A stretch of 64,000 nucleotides of DNA, from contig NZ_QWGG01000004.1 of NCBI RefSeq assembly GCF_003730195.1, forward strand, positions 517,269 through 581,268, read 5' to 3'. Source of the DNA: Halosimplex salinum. GTDB lineage: Archaea; Halobacteriota; Halobacteria; Halobacteriales; Haloarculaceae. This document shows, in pieces, positions 8,502 to 16,824 of this stretch; position 1 is the first letter of the stretch; each line of letters starts with the position of its first letter. Under the pieces are notes generated by a model. The model did no database searches and was not told the origin of the DNA. It saw only the letters and a list, made by a program, of their open reading frames with translations. A program made the position numbers and the translations under genes.

Positions 8502-9557
8502 ATGACCGACCTCGACGCGACGGACCGGGCGATCCTCAACGCCTATCAGGGCGGGTTCCCGGTCGTCGCGGACCCCTACGAGTCGGCGGCCGCCGCGCTG
8601 GCCGACCACGGCGTGGACGTGACCGCCGAGGAGTTACACGACCGCCTCTCCCGTCTCGACGAGGAGGGCGTCCTCACTCGCTTCGGCGCGCTGATCAACG
8701 CCGAGGCCATCGGCGGGACGGCGACGCTCGTCGCGATGCACGCTCCCGAGGAGCGCTTCGACGAGGTGGCCGAGCAGGTCAACGCCCACGCCGAAGTCGC
8801 GCACAACTACGAGCGCGAACACCCGCATCTCAACATGTGGTTCGTCGTCAGCGTCGCCGACGAGGACCGCGTCGCAGAGGTACTCGCCGAGATCGAAGCG
8901 GAGACCGGCCAGGAGACCTACAACCTCCCGAAACAGCGGGAGTTCCACGTCGGCGCGAAGTTCCCCGTCGAGGGCCCCCTGGAGGACGTCGACGGCGGGA
9001 TCGACCTGTCCGATCTGGGTCCCGAGGTCGAGGCGGAGGACCGCGACAGCCTGACGCCGCGGGAGCGCGACCTCGTCGTGGAGATTCAGGGCGGGTTGCC
9101 GACGACGCGGACGCCCTACCGGGACGTGGCCGAGGCGCTGGGCGAGGACGTCGACTGGGTACTGGAGACGATCAAGCGCTTCGACCGGGAGGGGAAGGTC
9201 CGCCGCGTGGGCGTCATCCCGAACCACTACTCGCTGGGCTACTCCGAGAACGGGATGACCGTCTGGAACGTCCCCGGCGACGTCGTCGACGAGGTCGGCC
9301 CCGAGATAGCGGCCTTCGACTTCGTGACTCACTGCTACCGGCGGCCTCGCCACGACGGCGTCTGGGAGTACAACTTCTTCGCGATGACCCACGGCCGCAG
9401 CGAGGAAGAGAGCGAGGCCCGCGTCGAGCAGGTCCGCGAGAAGATGGCCGAGCACTGGGACGTGACCGACGAGGACTGGGACACGCTGTTCTCGACGGGT
9501 ATCCTCAAGAAGACCGGCATCCGCATCGAGGAACGCGCCGACGCGAACACCGCATGA
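8502..9557 (+). CDS. siroheme decarboxylase, fused AhbA-AhbB type (AsnC/Lrp fold)
   Basis: A 351-residue protein made of two AsnC/Lrp-like units: HTH (about 5-55) plus ligand-type domain, then a second HTH after LTPRERDLVVEIQGG (about 187) and a second domain with YRRPRHDGVWEYNFF. AhbA and AhbB, usually separate subunits of about 160 residues, decarboxylate siroheme to didecarboxysiroheme in the alternative heme pathway. A length near twice that of one subunit, and the adjacent sirohydrochlorin and hemA genes, support this over a transcription-factor role. The residue order HxYxR-like around HCYRRPRHDG fits the catalytic subunit. Spacing to the next gene is 19 bases, so the three heme genes are probably one operon. 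Confidence 0.85.
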   Translation: MTDLDATDRAILNAYQGGFPVVADPYESAAAALADHGVDVTAEELHDRLSRLDEEGVLTRFGALINAEAIGGTATLVAMHAPEERFDEVAEQVNAHAEVAHNYEREHPHLNMWFVVSVADEDRVAEVLAEIEAETGQETYNLPKQREFHVGAKFPVEGPLEDVDGGIDLSDLGPEVEAEDRDSLTPRERDLVVEIQGGLPTTRTPYRDVAEALGEDVDWVLETIKRFDREGKVRRVGVIPNHYSLGYSENGMTVWNVPGDVVDEVGPEIAAFDFVTHCYRRPRHDGVWEYNFFAMTHGRSEEESEARVEQVREKMAEHWDVTDEDWDTLFSTGILKKTGIRIEERADANTA

Positions 9558-9576
9558 GACGGGAGGGAGTCCAGTC

Positions 9577-10281
9577 GTGATCCCGCTGCTCCACGACTTC
9601 GAGGGCGAGACGGTGCTGGTGTTCGGCGGCGGCCGCGTCGGCGCCCGGAAGGCCCGCAGGTTCGCCCGCGAGGCGCGGGTGGTCGTCGTCAGCCCGGAGT
9701 TCGCCGAGGTGGACGGCGATGGCGACGGCGAGGCAGAGGGAGATGGCGGCACGGACGCCAGTCGAGCCGACTTCGGCGACGCGGAGCTGGTCCGCGAGGC
9801 GCCCGGCCCCGACGACGTACCCGACTGGTTCGACCGGACGGACCCGGCCCTGGTGGTCGCTGCGACGGACTCCGACGAGTTGAACGAGCGGATCGAGACG
9901 ACCGCACGTGACCGCGGCGTCCTCGTCAACCGCGCCGACCAGCACGGCGAGCGCGACGCGGGGAGCGTCGTCGTGCCGGCGACGGTCCGCGACGACCCGG
10001 TCGTGGCGGCGGTGGCGACGGGCGGCGCGAGCCCGGCGCTGAGTCGATACCTCCGCCAGACGATCGAGACAGAGATCGACGACGCGGGCGCGATGGCGGA
10101 GTTGACCGGCGAGATCCGCGCGGAGCTACAGGCGGAGGACGTGGAGCCGGCGGTACGGCGCGAGGCCGTGCGGGCGGTTGTCAGGTCGGACGCGGTTTGG
10201 AAGGCTTTAGATAGTGGGGTACCGAATGGGAGACAAGTGGCAGCGGACGTGATTTCGGACGTGACAGGTGAGAACGCGTGA
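9577..10281 (+). CDS. precorrin-2 dehydrogenase / sirohydrochlorin ferrochelatase-like (SirC/Met8)
   Basis: The N-terminus carries a Rossmann NAD-binding signature, VLVFGGGRVGARKARRF (about residues 14-31), with a later DRTDPALVVAATDS and GSVVVPATVRDD, as in CysG-N/SirC/Met8 proteins that oxidise precorrin-2 to sirohydrochlorin. An acidic Asp/Gly/Glu insertion (about 46-58) is a halophilic extra. The GTG start at 9577 follows a GGGAGGG element by about ten bases. Its stop overlaps the start of hemA by four bases, indicating translational coupling. It supplies the tetrapyrrole used by the preceding siroheme decarboxylase. Confidence 0.88.
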   Translation: MIPLLHDFEGETVLVFGGGRVGARKARRFAREARVVVVSPEFAEVDGDGDGEAEGDGGTDASRADFGDAELVREAPGPDDVPDWFDRTDPALVVAATDSDELNERIETTARDRGVLVNRADQHGERDAGSVVVPATVRDDPVVAAVATGGASPALSRYLRQTIETEIDDAGAMAELTGEIRAELQAEDVEPAVRREAVRAVVRSDAVWKALDSGVPNGRQVAADVISDVTGENA

Positions 10282-11603
10282 CGGTGGGCACTGGCGTCAT
10301 CTCGGCGGCGAGCGTGGACATCGACCGCGCGACGGTCGACGAGCTCGAAGCGGCGACCGTCGAGAGCCAGCGCGGCGCCGTCGAGCGCCTGCTGTCGGTC
10401 CCCGCCGTCGAGGAGGCGTACGTCCTCCAGACCTGCAACCGCGTCGAGGCCTACGTCGTCACGAACGACGGCCCCGACGGCCGCGCGGCGCTCGACGTCT
10501 TCTTCGAGGAAGTCCCCGAGGACGTGCTCGTCGAACTCGGCCACGAGGAGAGCCTCCGGCACCTCATGCGGGTCGCCGCCGGACTGGAGTCTATCGTCGT
10601 CGGCGAGGACCAGATACTCGGCCAGGTCGGCGACGCCTACGAGGACGCCCTCGCGGCGGGTGGCATCGGGTCGCTCCTCGAAGAGGGCGTCACCAAAGCC
10701 ATCCACGTCGGCGAGCGCGCTCGCACCGAGACGGCCATCAACGAGGGGTCGGTCTCGCTCGCGAGCGCCGCGGTCAAACTCGCCGACGACGAAGTCGGCG
10801 TCGACGGCGAAGCCGCGCTCGTGGTCGGCGCCGGTGAGATGGGGCGACTCGCGGCACAGACGCTCGCGACGCGGGTCGACCACCTCTACGTCGCCAACCG
10901 CACCGCGGAGCGGGCCGAACACCTCGCGGACACGGTCGACGCCGACGCGACAGTTGTCGACCTCGCGGACGTCGCGGACGCGGTCGACGAGAGCGCGGTC
11001 GTCGTGACCGCGACCGGGAGCACGGACTACGTGTTCGAGAAGTCGACCGTCGCCGGTTCGGGCGAGACGTTCGTCGTCGACATCGCCCAGCCCCGCGACG
11101 TAGAGCCGAGAGTGACCGAACTCCCGGACGTGACCGTCCGCGACCTGGACGCGCTGAAGACGGTCACCGACGAGAACCGCGCCCAGCGCGCGGAGGCCGC
11201 GACGGTCGTCGAGGGCCTGATCGACGTGGAGTTCGACCACCTGCTCGCCCAGTACAAGCGAAAGCGGGCGGACAGGGTCATCTCGGCGATGTACGAGAGC
11301 GCCGAGCGCGTGAAGGCCCAGGAGGTCGAGACGGCGCTCGGCAAGGCCGACCTCGACGCCGACCAGCGCGAGGTCGTCGAGGCGATGGCCGACGCTATCG
11401 TCAACCAGTTGCTCGCCGCGCCCACCAAGAGCCTCCGCGACGCCGCCGAGGAGGACGACTGGTCGACCATCAACACCGCGCTCCAGCTGTTCGACCCCGA
11501 GTTCGGCGGAGAGAGCGAGGAAGCGGTTGACGGCGACGAGATCCCCGCGCACATCCGCGACCAGATGCCCGACGCCGTCTTCGACCAGCTGGGCGACGAC
11601 TAG
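10278..11603 (+). CDS. hemA: glutamyl-tRNA reductase
   Basis: Catalyses the first committed step of C5 tetrapyrrole synthesis, reducing glutamyl-tRNA to glutamate-1-semialdehyde. The nucleophilic Cys is C53 in VLQTCNRVEAY. Further family features are GEDQILGQVGDAYEDA, the NADPH-binding VVGAGEMGRLAAQTL and a C-terminal dimerisation helix. The length of 441 residues is normal, with an acidic haloarchaeal tail. The GTG start overlaps the upstream stop (GTGA). Together with the two preceding genes it forms a siroheme and heme operon. Confidence 0.97.
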   Translation: MTVGTGVISAASVDIDRATVDELEAATVESQRGAVERLLSVPAVEEAYVLQTCNRVEAYVVTNDGPDGRAALDVFFEEVPEDVLVELGHEESLRHLMRVAAGLESIVVGEDQILGQVGDAYEDALAAGGIGSLLEEGVTKAIHVGERARTETAINEGSVSLASAAVKLADDEVGVDGEAALVVGAGEMGRLAAQTLATRVDHLYVANRTAERAEHLADTVDADATVVDLADVADAVDESAVVVTATGSTDYVFEKSTVAGSGETFVVDIAQPRDVEPRVTELPDVTVRDLDALKTVTDENRAQRAEAATVVEGLIDVEFDHLLAQYKRKRADRVISAMYESAERVKAQEVETALGKADLDADQREVVEAMADAIVNQLLAAPTKSLRDAAEEDDWSTINTALQLFDPEFGGESEEAVDGDEIPAHIRDQMPDAVFDQLGDD

Positions 11604-11673
11604 GTGCCGTTCTCTCTAGCAGCGTTGTGTGTGGTCTCCGACTCCGAGCAACAGCCGTGTCGACCGTGACCGG

Positions 11674-11790
11674 AAACAGCGTGAAAGCCCCGACCCGTTC
11701 GACTCGGGAGGCTCGCTGCGCGCGCTCCCTGCGGTCGCGTGCTTGCATCACCTTCCTTCGTCGAACGGGTCGCCCCTTTCATTCCCACCC
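11674..11790 (+). repeat. dispersed structured repeat, copy 2
   Basis: This lies in the gene-free gap 11604-12157. It begins with AAACAGCGTGAAAGCCCC and ends with GCCCCTTTCATTCCCACCC. Just inside the ends, GACCCGTTCGAC (11692-11703) pairs perfectly with GTCGAACGGGTC (11760-11771), so the unit can form a long hairpin. The same terminal sequences appear inverted in the neighbouring copy 11817-12051. Confidence 0.75.
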
Positions 11791-11816
11791 ACTCAGACTG
11801 TTGAACCAGCAGACCT

Positions 11817-12051
11817 GGGCGGGAATGAAAGGGGCCGCAGTCTCCGGGAAGACGGGCGACGTAAGCACCGTGGTTCGAGAGAGCGAAGCTCTCTCGTCAT
11901 TGCGGGAAATCGTAGATTTCCCGCTTGCAGTCAGATTCCTCCGGAATCTGACGACATCACGAAAGACGGCAAAGCCGTCTTTCGAACGACAACGAAGTGA
12001 GGAGCGCAGCGAGCCCATCGACCGGAGACTGCGGGGGCTTTCACGCTGTTT
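11817..12051 (-). repeat. dispersed structured repeat, copy 3 (inverted to copy 2)
   Basis: Read on the minus strand it has the same ends as copy 2: AAACAGCGTGAAAGCCCC and, at the other end, GCCCCTTTCATTCCCGCCC. A perfect 13-bp pair, CCGCAGTCTCCGG (11835-11847) and CCGGAGACTGCGG (12022-12034), closes the unit. The inside holds several short hairpins such as GAGAGCGAAGCTCTC and AAGACGGCAAAGCCGTCTT. Only 26 bases separate it from copy 2. No gene is evident in the gap. Confidence 0.75.
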
Positions 12052-12157
12052 GCGGTAGCAGGTCGAGTAGCGGTCACATCGACACGTACTCGAAAGTCAC
12101 CAGCAGTTCCCGCCCGTCGGCCGAACTTTGATGCGGATACCGCTCCACCGTTCGAAC

Positions 12158-12433
12158 ATGGCAGACCTGCTTTCAGACGAGGAGATCGAGGAGCAGCTAC
12201 CGGCCGAGTGGGAGCGCGACGGCGACGAGATCGTCCGAACGTACGAGTTCGACGCGTACCTCGACGGCGTCGGGTTCGCGGCGGGCGCGGGCGGGGTCGC
12301 ACAGGACGCGTTCCACCACCCCGAGATGACCATCGGCTGGCGCGAGGTGGAGGTGCGGCTGACGACGCACGACGAGGGCGGGATCACGGACAAGGACGTC
12401 GAACTGGCCGAGCGATTCGACGACCTCCAGTGA
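12158..12433 (+). CDS. pterin-4a-carbinolamine dehydratase
   Basis: A 91-residue protein of the PCD/DCoH family, which dehydrates 4a-hydroxytetrahydropterin. The family signature is visible as FHHPEMTIGWREVEVRLTTH followed by an Asp about ten residues later (DKDVELA), giving the His-His-Pro, aromatic, His and Asp pattern of the active site. The start follows the conserved family N-terminus (LSDEEIEEQLP.W). Its stop is one base before the next start, so the two genes are likely co-transcribed. In archaea it may serve pterin recycling or molybdopterin metabolism. Confidence 0.92.
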   Translation: MADLLSDEEIEEQLPAEWERDGDEIVRTYEFDAYLDGVGFAAGAGGVAQDAFHHPEMTIGWREVEVRLTTHDEGGITDKDVELAERFDDLQ

Positions 12434-12434
12434 G

Positions 12435-12860
12435 ATGACGCCGGGGGACGAGACCCGGGGCGATGGGTCCGGGGCGGGACGCCCGGACGCGGCCTACGTC
12501 TTCCGAGTGACCGTCCGGCTCGACCCCGACGTGGACGGGGTGTGGGCCGAACCGGACACCTTCGAGACGACGGTGTTCAGGGAGGCAGACCAGCCCGGTG
12601 AGCCGGGGTGGCGCTACTTCCGGGACAACCTCTGGCACGGCGAGTGCGGCGACGAGGCGTACATGCGAGAGGTGACCGAGGACGCGCTCGGAACGGCCGT
12701 CGATACGGTGTCGTTCCGGGAGCTACGGACGAGCCAGGCGTATCTCGACGACCTCCGGGCGGCGGTCGCCGATGACCTCGACGCGTTCAACGCCGACTCG
12801 GTCGACGAGGCGCTCTCGAAATATCTCGGGAGTTCGATCCACGTCACCGACGACGTGTGA
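12435..12860 (+). CDS. LWR-salt-like haloarchaeal protein
   Basis: A 141-residue acidic protein with an N-terminal beta-rich part (AYVFRVTVRLDPDVDGVWAEP), a central YFRDNLWHGECGDEAYMRE segment and a helical C-terminus. The layout recalls the haloarchaeal LWR-salt family, although the signature triplet reads LWH here. The assignment is from memory and tentative. It follows the carbinolamine dehydratase gene directly, suggesting a shared transcript. No membrane segment or metal motif is seen. Confidence 0.6.
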   Translation: MTPGDETRGDGSGAGRPDAAYVFRVTVRLDPDVDGVWAEPDTFETTVFREADQPGEPGWRYFRDNLWHGECGDEAYMREVTEDALGTAVDTVSFRELRTSQAYLDDLRAAVADDLDAFNADSVDEALSKYLGSSIHVTDDV

Positions 12861-12887
12861 GCGACGCCGCTCGGGGGTCGTCCCCGT

Positions 12888-13574
12888 TCAGACGAGACCG
12901 AGCGCCTGCGCCGCGAGGCCGGCGAGGTTCCCGAGGGCGTTCAGACCGGCGATGGCGCCGGGGAGAGCGACACAGACGAGCGCCTGGCGTCGGGTGAGTT
13001 CGCGGGAGTACTCGGCGGCCAGCACCCACAGGTACACCATCCAGAGCGTGAAGAGCGGGCGGAGGGCCTGGAGGGCGACGCGGACCGGATTACCGACCAC
13101 GTTCGCCCGGGCCCACTGCTCGACGGCGGCCTCGGACTCGAACGTCGGGGCGTCGAGGAAGAGCGCGATCATCACGACCGAGGTGGCGAGCATGGGCACG
13201 AGCGTGGGGACGAGCGTCCAGCCGACGAAGGCGAGGACGCGTCGGAACGAGCCCGTGCCGTCGTAGTAGCGAGAGACCAGGTACGTGACGAGGGAGACGA
13301 CGACCCAGAGGACGAAGTAGAGCACGCCGGTCCCCCACAGCGCGAGGACGATCTGTCTTGGCGCGGAGATCCGCTGGCTTCCGGCGGCGTAGACGATCTG
13401 CTCGGCCTCGATACCGGTTATCACGTCGCCGACCGACCGGAGGAGGACGACGGTCGTCAGTAGCGCCAGCAGCGCGTGCGCGGAGACGACGAGGGCCGGG
13501 CCCACGAGCGAGTAGTCGTCCTGCCGGCGGTCGAAGAACGTCCGCGGGTCGGTGACCAGCGTCCACAGGCCCAT
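12888..13574 (-). CDS. Yip1-domain membrane protein
   Basis: A 228-residue protein with about five hydrophobic segments (near residues 25-47, 75-100, 113-137, 165-185 and 196-222). The N-terminus, LVTDPRTFFDRRQDD, matches the start typical of archaeal Yip1-family proteins (a DPxxFF motif before the first membrane segment). The family's archaeal role is unknown. It is convergent with the preceding gene (27-base gap) and its start lies about 135 bases from the divergent HAD gene. Confidence 0.8.
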   Translation of the reverse strand: MGLWTLVTDPRTFFDRRQDDYSLVGPALVVSAHALLALLTTVVLLRSVGDVITGIEAEQIVYAAGSQRISAPRQIVLALWGTGVLYFVLWVVVSLVTYLVSRYYDGTGSFRRVLAFVGWTLVPTLVPMLATSVVMIALFLDAPTFESEAAVEQWARANVVGNPVRVALQALRPLFTLWMVYLWVLAAEYSRELTRRQALVCVALPGAIAGLNALGNLAGLAAQALGLV

Positions 13575-13709
13575 CGTTCATCAGCAACCTGAAGCCTCTG
13601 TAGCATAAATCCGCCCGGTCCCGGCCGCCCGATCCGGACGCGCCGGTTCTCGGTCCTGAGAATCCCGCCAGAAGGTACTTACAGCGCACTCACGTAGTGT
13701 AGTGATCCC

Positions 13710-14342
13710 ATGGCCGGCCACGCGTACGATTTCTGGTTGTTCGACCTCGACGGCACGGTCGTCGACGTCGAGCCGAGTTACCCCCGGAGCGTCGTCGAGC
13801 GGGTCGGCGACAGACTGGGGTGCGGGTTCACCGAGCGAGAGGCCGACCACCTGTGGTACGGCGTCGGCGGCGCGCGCGAGAACGTGTTCGCGCGGAAGGG
13901 GCTCGACCCGGACGAGTTCTGGGACGCGTTCCACGAGGTCGAGGACCCGATGGCCCGCGCGAAGTCGACGTTCGTCTACGACGACGCCGCGGCCTTCCTG
14001 AGCGCCCTCGACGGCCCGACCGGGCTCGTCACCCACTGCCAGTCGTACCTCACCGAACCGCTCCTCGAGTATCACGACATCGCCGACTGGTTCGACACCG
14101 TGGTCTGCTGTGACGACGACACCGGCTGGAAGCCCGACCCGACGCCGGTCGAACTCGCCATGAACCGGATGGGCGTCGGGTACAACGGTCACGAGGGCGC
14201 GCTGGTCGGCGACGACCCCGACGACACCGGCGCCGCGTGGAACGCCGGCATCGACGCCATCCACGTCGACCGCGTCGACCCGATCGAACGCGGCCAGTGC
14301 GTGCTCGGCGACCACCGCGTGTCCGGCTTCGACGAGCTCTGA
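13710..14342 (+). CDS. HAD-superfamily hydrolase (phosphoglycolate phosphatase-like)
   Basis: A 210-residue Rossmann-type phosphatase. HAD motif I is FDLDGTVVD, with the nucleophile Asp near residue 12. Motif II is LVTHCQSY, motif III the Lys in GWKPDPTP and motif IV GDDPDDTGAAWNAGI. A helical cap lies between motifs I and II. The order and spacing fit phosphoglycolate phosphatase or beta-phosphoglucomutase-like members, but the substrate cannot be read from the sequence. It is followed by a long repeat-filled gap rather than a gene. Confidence 0.88.
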   Translation: MAGHAYDFWLFDLDGTVVDVEPSYPRSVVERVGDRLGCGFTEREADHLWYGVGGARENVFARKGLDPDEFWDAFHEVEDPMARAKSTFVYDDAAAFLSALDGPTGLVTHCQSYLTEPLLEYHDIADWFDTVVCCDDDTGWKPDPTPVELAMNRMGVGYNGHEGALVGDDPDDTGAAWNAGIDAIHVDRVDPIERGQCVLGDHRVSGFDEL

Positions 14343-14391
14343 ATCGGGAATCGACAGGTTTCGAAGTCGAGTCGCGGTCGCTGTGGCGCGC

Positions 14392-14628
14392 GCTGTCGCG
14401 CCGTTTATGGCGCGACAGCATCGTGCGAGGGACGAACGAGGGAGCGAAGCGAGCGAGTGAGTCGGTTGGGGAGGTGTGAGGCGCGGTGCTGCGCGTGTGC
14501 GGTCCTGGTGGATTGAAAGGGCGAGGCCCGGTCGCGCCCTCGGGGAGTCGCTGTGCGACCCCTATCTGAGCGAGCGCCAGCGAGCGAAGATATGTCGTAC
14601 AGCGACCGCGAGCGGGTCGAGGGCTTTC
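14392..14628 (-). repeat. dispersed structured repeat, copy 4, with hairpin
   Basis: Located in the gap 14343-14856, it is the inverted counterpart of 601-925. A perfect 11-bp stem (14392-14402 with 14409-14419) encloses GTTTAT and is followed by a CATCGTGCGAGGGACGA block. GTCGGTTGGGGAGG comes next, then GATTGAAAGGGCGAGGC (from 14511), and the unit ends at GAGGGCTTTC (14619-14628). No coding capacity is convincing. Confidence 0.7.
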
Positions 14629-14823
14629 GTCGCTTGCTGCCGGTTACAGTGGCGAGAACTGCTAGCGAGCGGGTCGAGGGCTTTCGTCGCTTGCTGCCGG
14701 TTACAGTGGCGAGAACTGCTAGCGAGCGGGTCGAGGGCTTTCGTCGCTTGCTGCCGGTTACAGTGGCGAGAACTGCTAGCGAGCGGGTCGAGGGCTTTCG
14801 TCGCTCGTCGTCGGTTGCAGTAG
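14608..14823 (+). repeat. 57-bp tandem repeat, about 3.8 copies
   Basis: Units start at 14608, 14665, 14722 and 14779, each beginning GCGAGCGGGTCGAGGGCTTT. The first three are essentially identical; the fourth diverges after about 40 bases. The first unit contains the end of repeat copy 4 (GAGGGCTTTC), so the array seems to have grown by duplicating the end of that element. The period is 19 codons, but the reading frames through it look non-coding. Confidence 0.9.
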
Positions 14824-14856
14824 AGATACCGTCTCAGATCGAAGAGACAGATCCAC

Positions 14857-16824
14857 TCACTCGCTCTCGAAGCCGTGGAGTCCGTCCAGAACGTCGGACA
14901 CGTCGCCCAGAGCCTCCTCCAACTCTGAAACGCTCGCTTTCTCCGTCCGGTCGGGATTCGCGAGCACTCGCACAGACTGCGTCCCGACCGATACGAACCC
15001 CAGCCCGAGCTTCGAGGCGGTCGCGCGCAGACCCAGCCCCGCGTCAGCATCCCCGGCGGCCACGGACCGCGCGGGGCTCTCGAACGCGCGCGCGGCGAGT
15101 TCGAACCCCGAAATCGCGTCCGTAACCGCACGCCGCTCAGTACCGCGTTCGTCGGCCAGATCCGCCAGTGCGTTCGAGAGGCTGGTCCGCAGGCCCGACT
15201 CCGTTCCGCGGTTCACGAACGACAGGTCCTGATCCACGAGGTCGGCCAGCCCCTCCACTCCCGCCGGATTCCCATCGGGGACGACGAGTCCCCACTCGCG
15301 GGAGCACCCCCCGAGTTCCACGGCGTCGGCCACGCCCTCGCTCTCGGCGTCGAACGGACCGGCGACGACGGCGACGTCGGGCAGGCCGTCCCGTAACTGG
15401 CGGAGGCCGCCGCGAGACCCGCGAGCGAGATACCGCGGGCGGTCGAGGCCGTCGAGCAGGCGCGAGAGCGCGGGGTCGTCCTCGCCGACACCCAGCAGCG
15501 TCGGCGGGCACACGTCCGGGGAGAACAGGTCGACGGTCACTTGCTCGCCCGACGCGACGGCGTTCGTGTCGGCGGGCACGTCGACGACGCCGTCGGCCGC
15601 CGTCAGGGTGGTCGTCGCGCCGCTCCCCTTGTCGACGGGGTAGACAAGGGTCTCGCCGGCGGCGTCCTCGACCAATCCGACGGCGAGCAGTCGGCGGCGC
15701 CCCTCCTCAGAGCGGACGCGCTGGACCATCGACCCGTCGACGCGAGCGGTCCGCGGGTCGGGCAGTCCGACGGCCGAGCGGACGGCGGGCGCGACGAAGG
15801 TTCGGAAGATGGTCAGCGCCGAGACGGGGTAGCCCGGCAGGCCGACGTAGGCGGCGCCAGAAGATTCCGCGCCATCTCCAGAGCCCTCGTCACCGCCGAT
15901 GCGGCCGACGAGCATGGGTTTCCCGGGTTTGATGGCGACGCCGTGGAGGAGGAGGTCGCCCTGTTCCTCGATGACGCGGTAGACCACGTCGACGGTGCTG
16001 GCGCTGGTCGACCCGGAGGTCAGGACGAGGTCGCAGTCGGCGGCGGCGTCGACGAGCGTCCGCTCCATCGCGTCCATGTCGTCGCCGACGTGGGGGTAAA
16101 CGACGGGGTCGCCGCCGGCCTCCTCGACGGCTGTCGCGATGGCGTAGCTGTTCACGTCGTAGATCTGGCCGGCGCGACTGTCGAGGTCGCCGCCCGGGCG
16201 GACGAGTTCGTCGCCGGTCGAGACGATGGCGACCCGCGGTTTCGCGCGGACCGGTACCTCGTCGACGCCCAGCGCGGAGAGCAGACCGATCTCGCGGGGC
16301 GTGAGCGAGGTGCCCGGCCCGAGCGCGCGCTCGCCGGCGGCGATGTCCGCACCGGCGAGCATCACGTTCTCGCCGGGCGTGACGGCCGTCTCGATGCGGA
16401 CGCGGCGGTCGTCGTCGCTTCCCGCTCCGTCGTCTGACTCTGCGGTGACCTCCTCCGTCCGCTCGACGATCACGACGGCGTCGGCGCCCTCGGGCATGAC
16501 GGCGCCGGTCGAAATCTCGGCGATTTCGCCCGCGTCGAGGGAGACGTCGGGCGTCTCGCCGGCGTGGACGCTCCCGACCACCGGGAGGGTCACGGGGGCG
16601 TCGTCGGCGCCGTAGGTGTCGGGCGCCCGGACGGCGTAACCGTCCATCGCGGCGCGGTCGAACCCGGGCACGTCCAGCGTCGCGTCGACTCGCTCGGCGA
16701 GGACGCGCCCCCGTGCGTCTTCCAGCGGGACGCGTTCGCTGCCGGCCGACAGGTCCAGCGAGGCGACGACGTCGCGAGCGCGCTCCGGGTCGGCGAGGTC
16801 GCGGAACTCCGTGCGGTCGCTCAT
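14857..16824 (-). CDS. moeA: MoeA-type molybdopterin molybdenumtransferase fused to a periplasmic-binding-like domain
   Basis: The 655-residue protein inserts molybdate (or tungstate) into adenylylated molybdopterin. Residues 1-410 are a standard MoeA: FDRAAMDGYAVRA, GAVMPEGADAVVIVE, the MPT-binding STGDELV and DLVLTSGSTS, and GLPGYPVSALTIF. Residues 430-655 resemble the substrate-binding domain found fused to MoeA in archaea, with LARGSRGGLRQLRDG and FVNRGTESGLR. That domain may bind molybdate or sense an effector. The start overlaps the stop of the next moeA by four bases, so the two genes are translationally coupled and are transcribed from the right. Confidence 0.92.
   Translation of the reverse strand: MSDRTEFRDLADPERARDVVASLDLSAGSERVPLEDARGRVLAERVDATLDVPGFDRAAMDGYAVRAPDTYGADDAPVTLPVVGSVHAGETPDVSLDAGEIAEISTGAVMPEGADAVVIVERTEEVTAESDDGAGSDDDRRVRIETAVTPGENVMLAGADIAAGERALGPGTSLTPREIGLLSALGVDEVPVRAKPRVAIVSTGDELVRPGGDLDSRAGQIYDVNSYAIATAVEEAGGDPVVYPHVGDDMDAMERTLVDAAADCDLVLTSGSTSASTVDVVYRVIEEQGDLLLHGVAIKPGKPMLVGRIGGDEGSGDGAESSGAAYVGLPGYPVSALTIFRTFVAPAVRSAVGLPDPRTARVDGSMVQRVRSEEGRRRLLAVGLVEDAAGETLVYPVDKGSGATTTLTAADGVVDVPADTNAVASGEQVTVDLFSPDVCPPTLLGVGEDDPALSRLLDGLDRPRYLARGSRGGLRQLRDGLPDVAVVAGPFDAESEGVADAVELGGCSREWGLVVPDGNPAGVEGLADLVDQDLSFVNRGTESGLRTSLSNALADLADERGTERRAVTDAISGFELAARAFESPARSVAAGDADAGLGLRATASKLGLGFVSVGTQSVRVLANPDRTEKASVSELEEALGDVSDVLDGLHGFESE

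Noticed and set aside
8634..11552. A 970-residue minus-strand frame across the heme operon
   Set aside because: Antisense to three recognisable heme genes and without family motifs.
14608..14823. CRISPR array
   Set aside because: Units are contiguous tandem copies without spacers, and no cas genes are present.
14476..15125. Open frames running through the 57-bp tandem repeat that read as a repeat protein
   Set aside because: The frames have no start context, use improbable residues (repeated CCRLQW) and overlap a dispersed non-coding repeat and the 3-prime end of moeA on the opposite strand.
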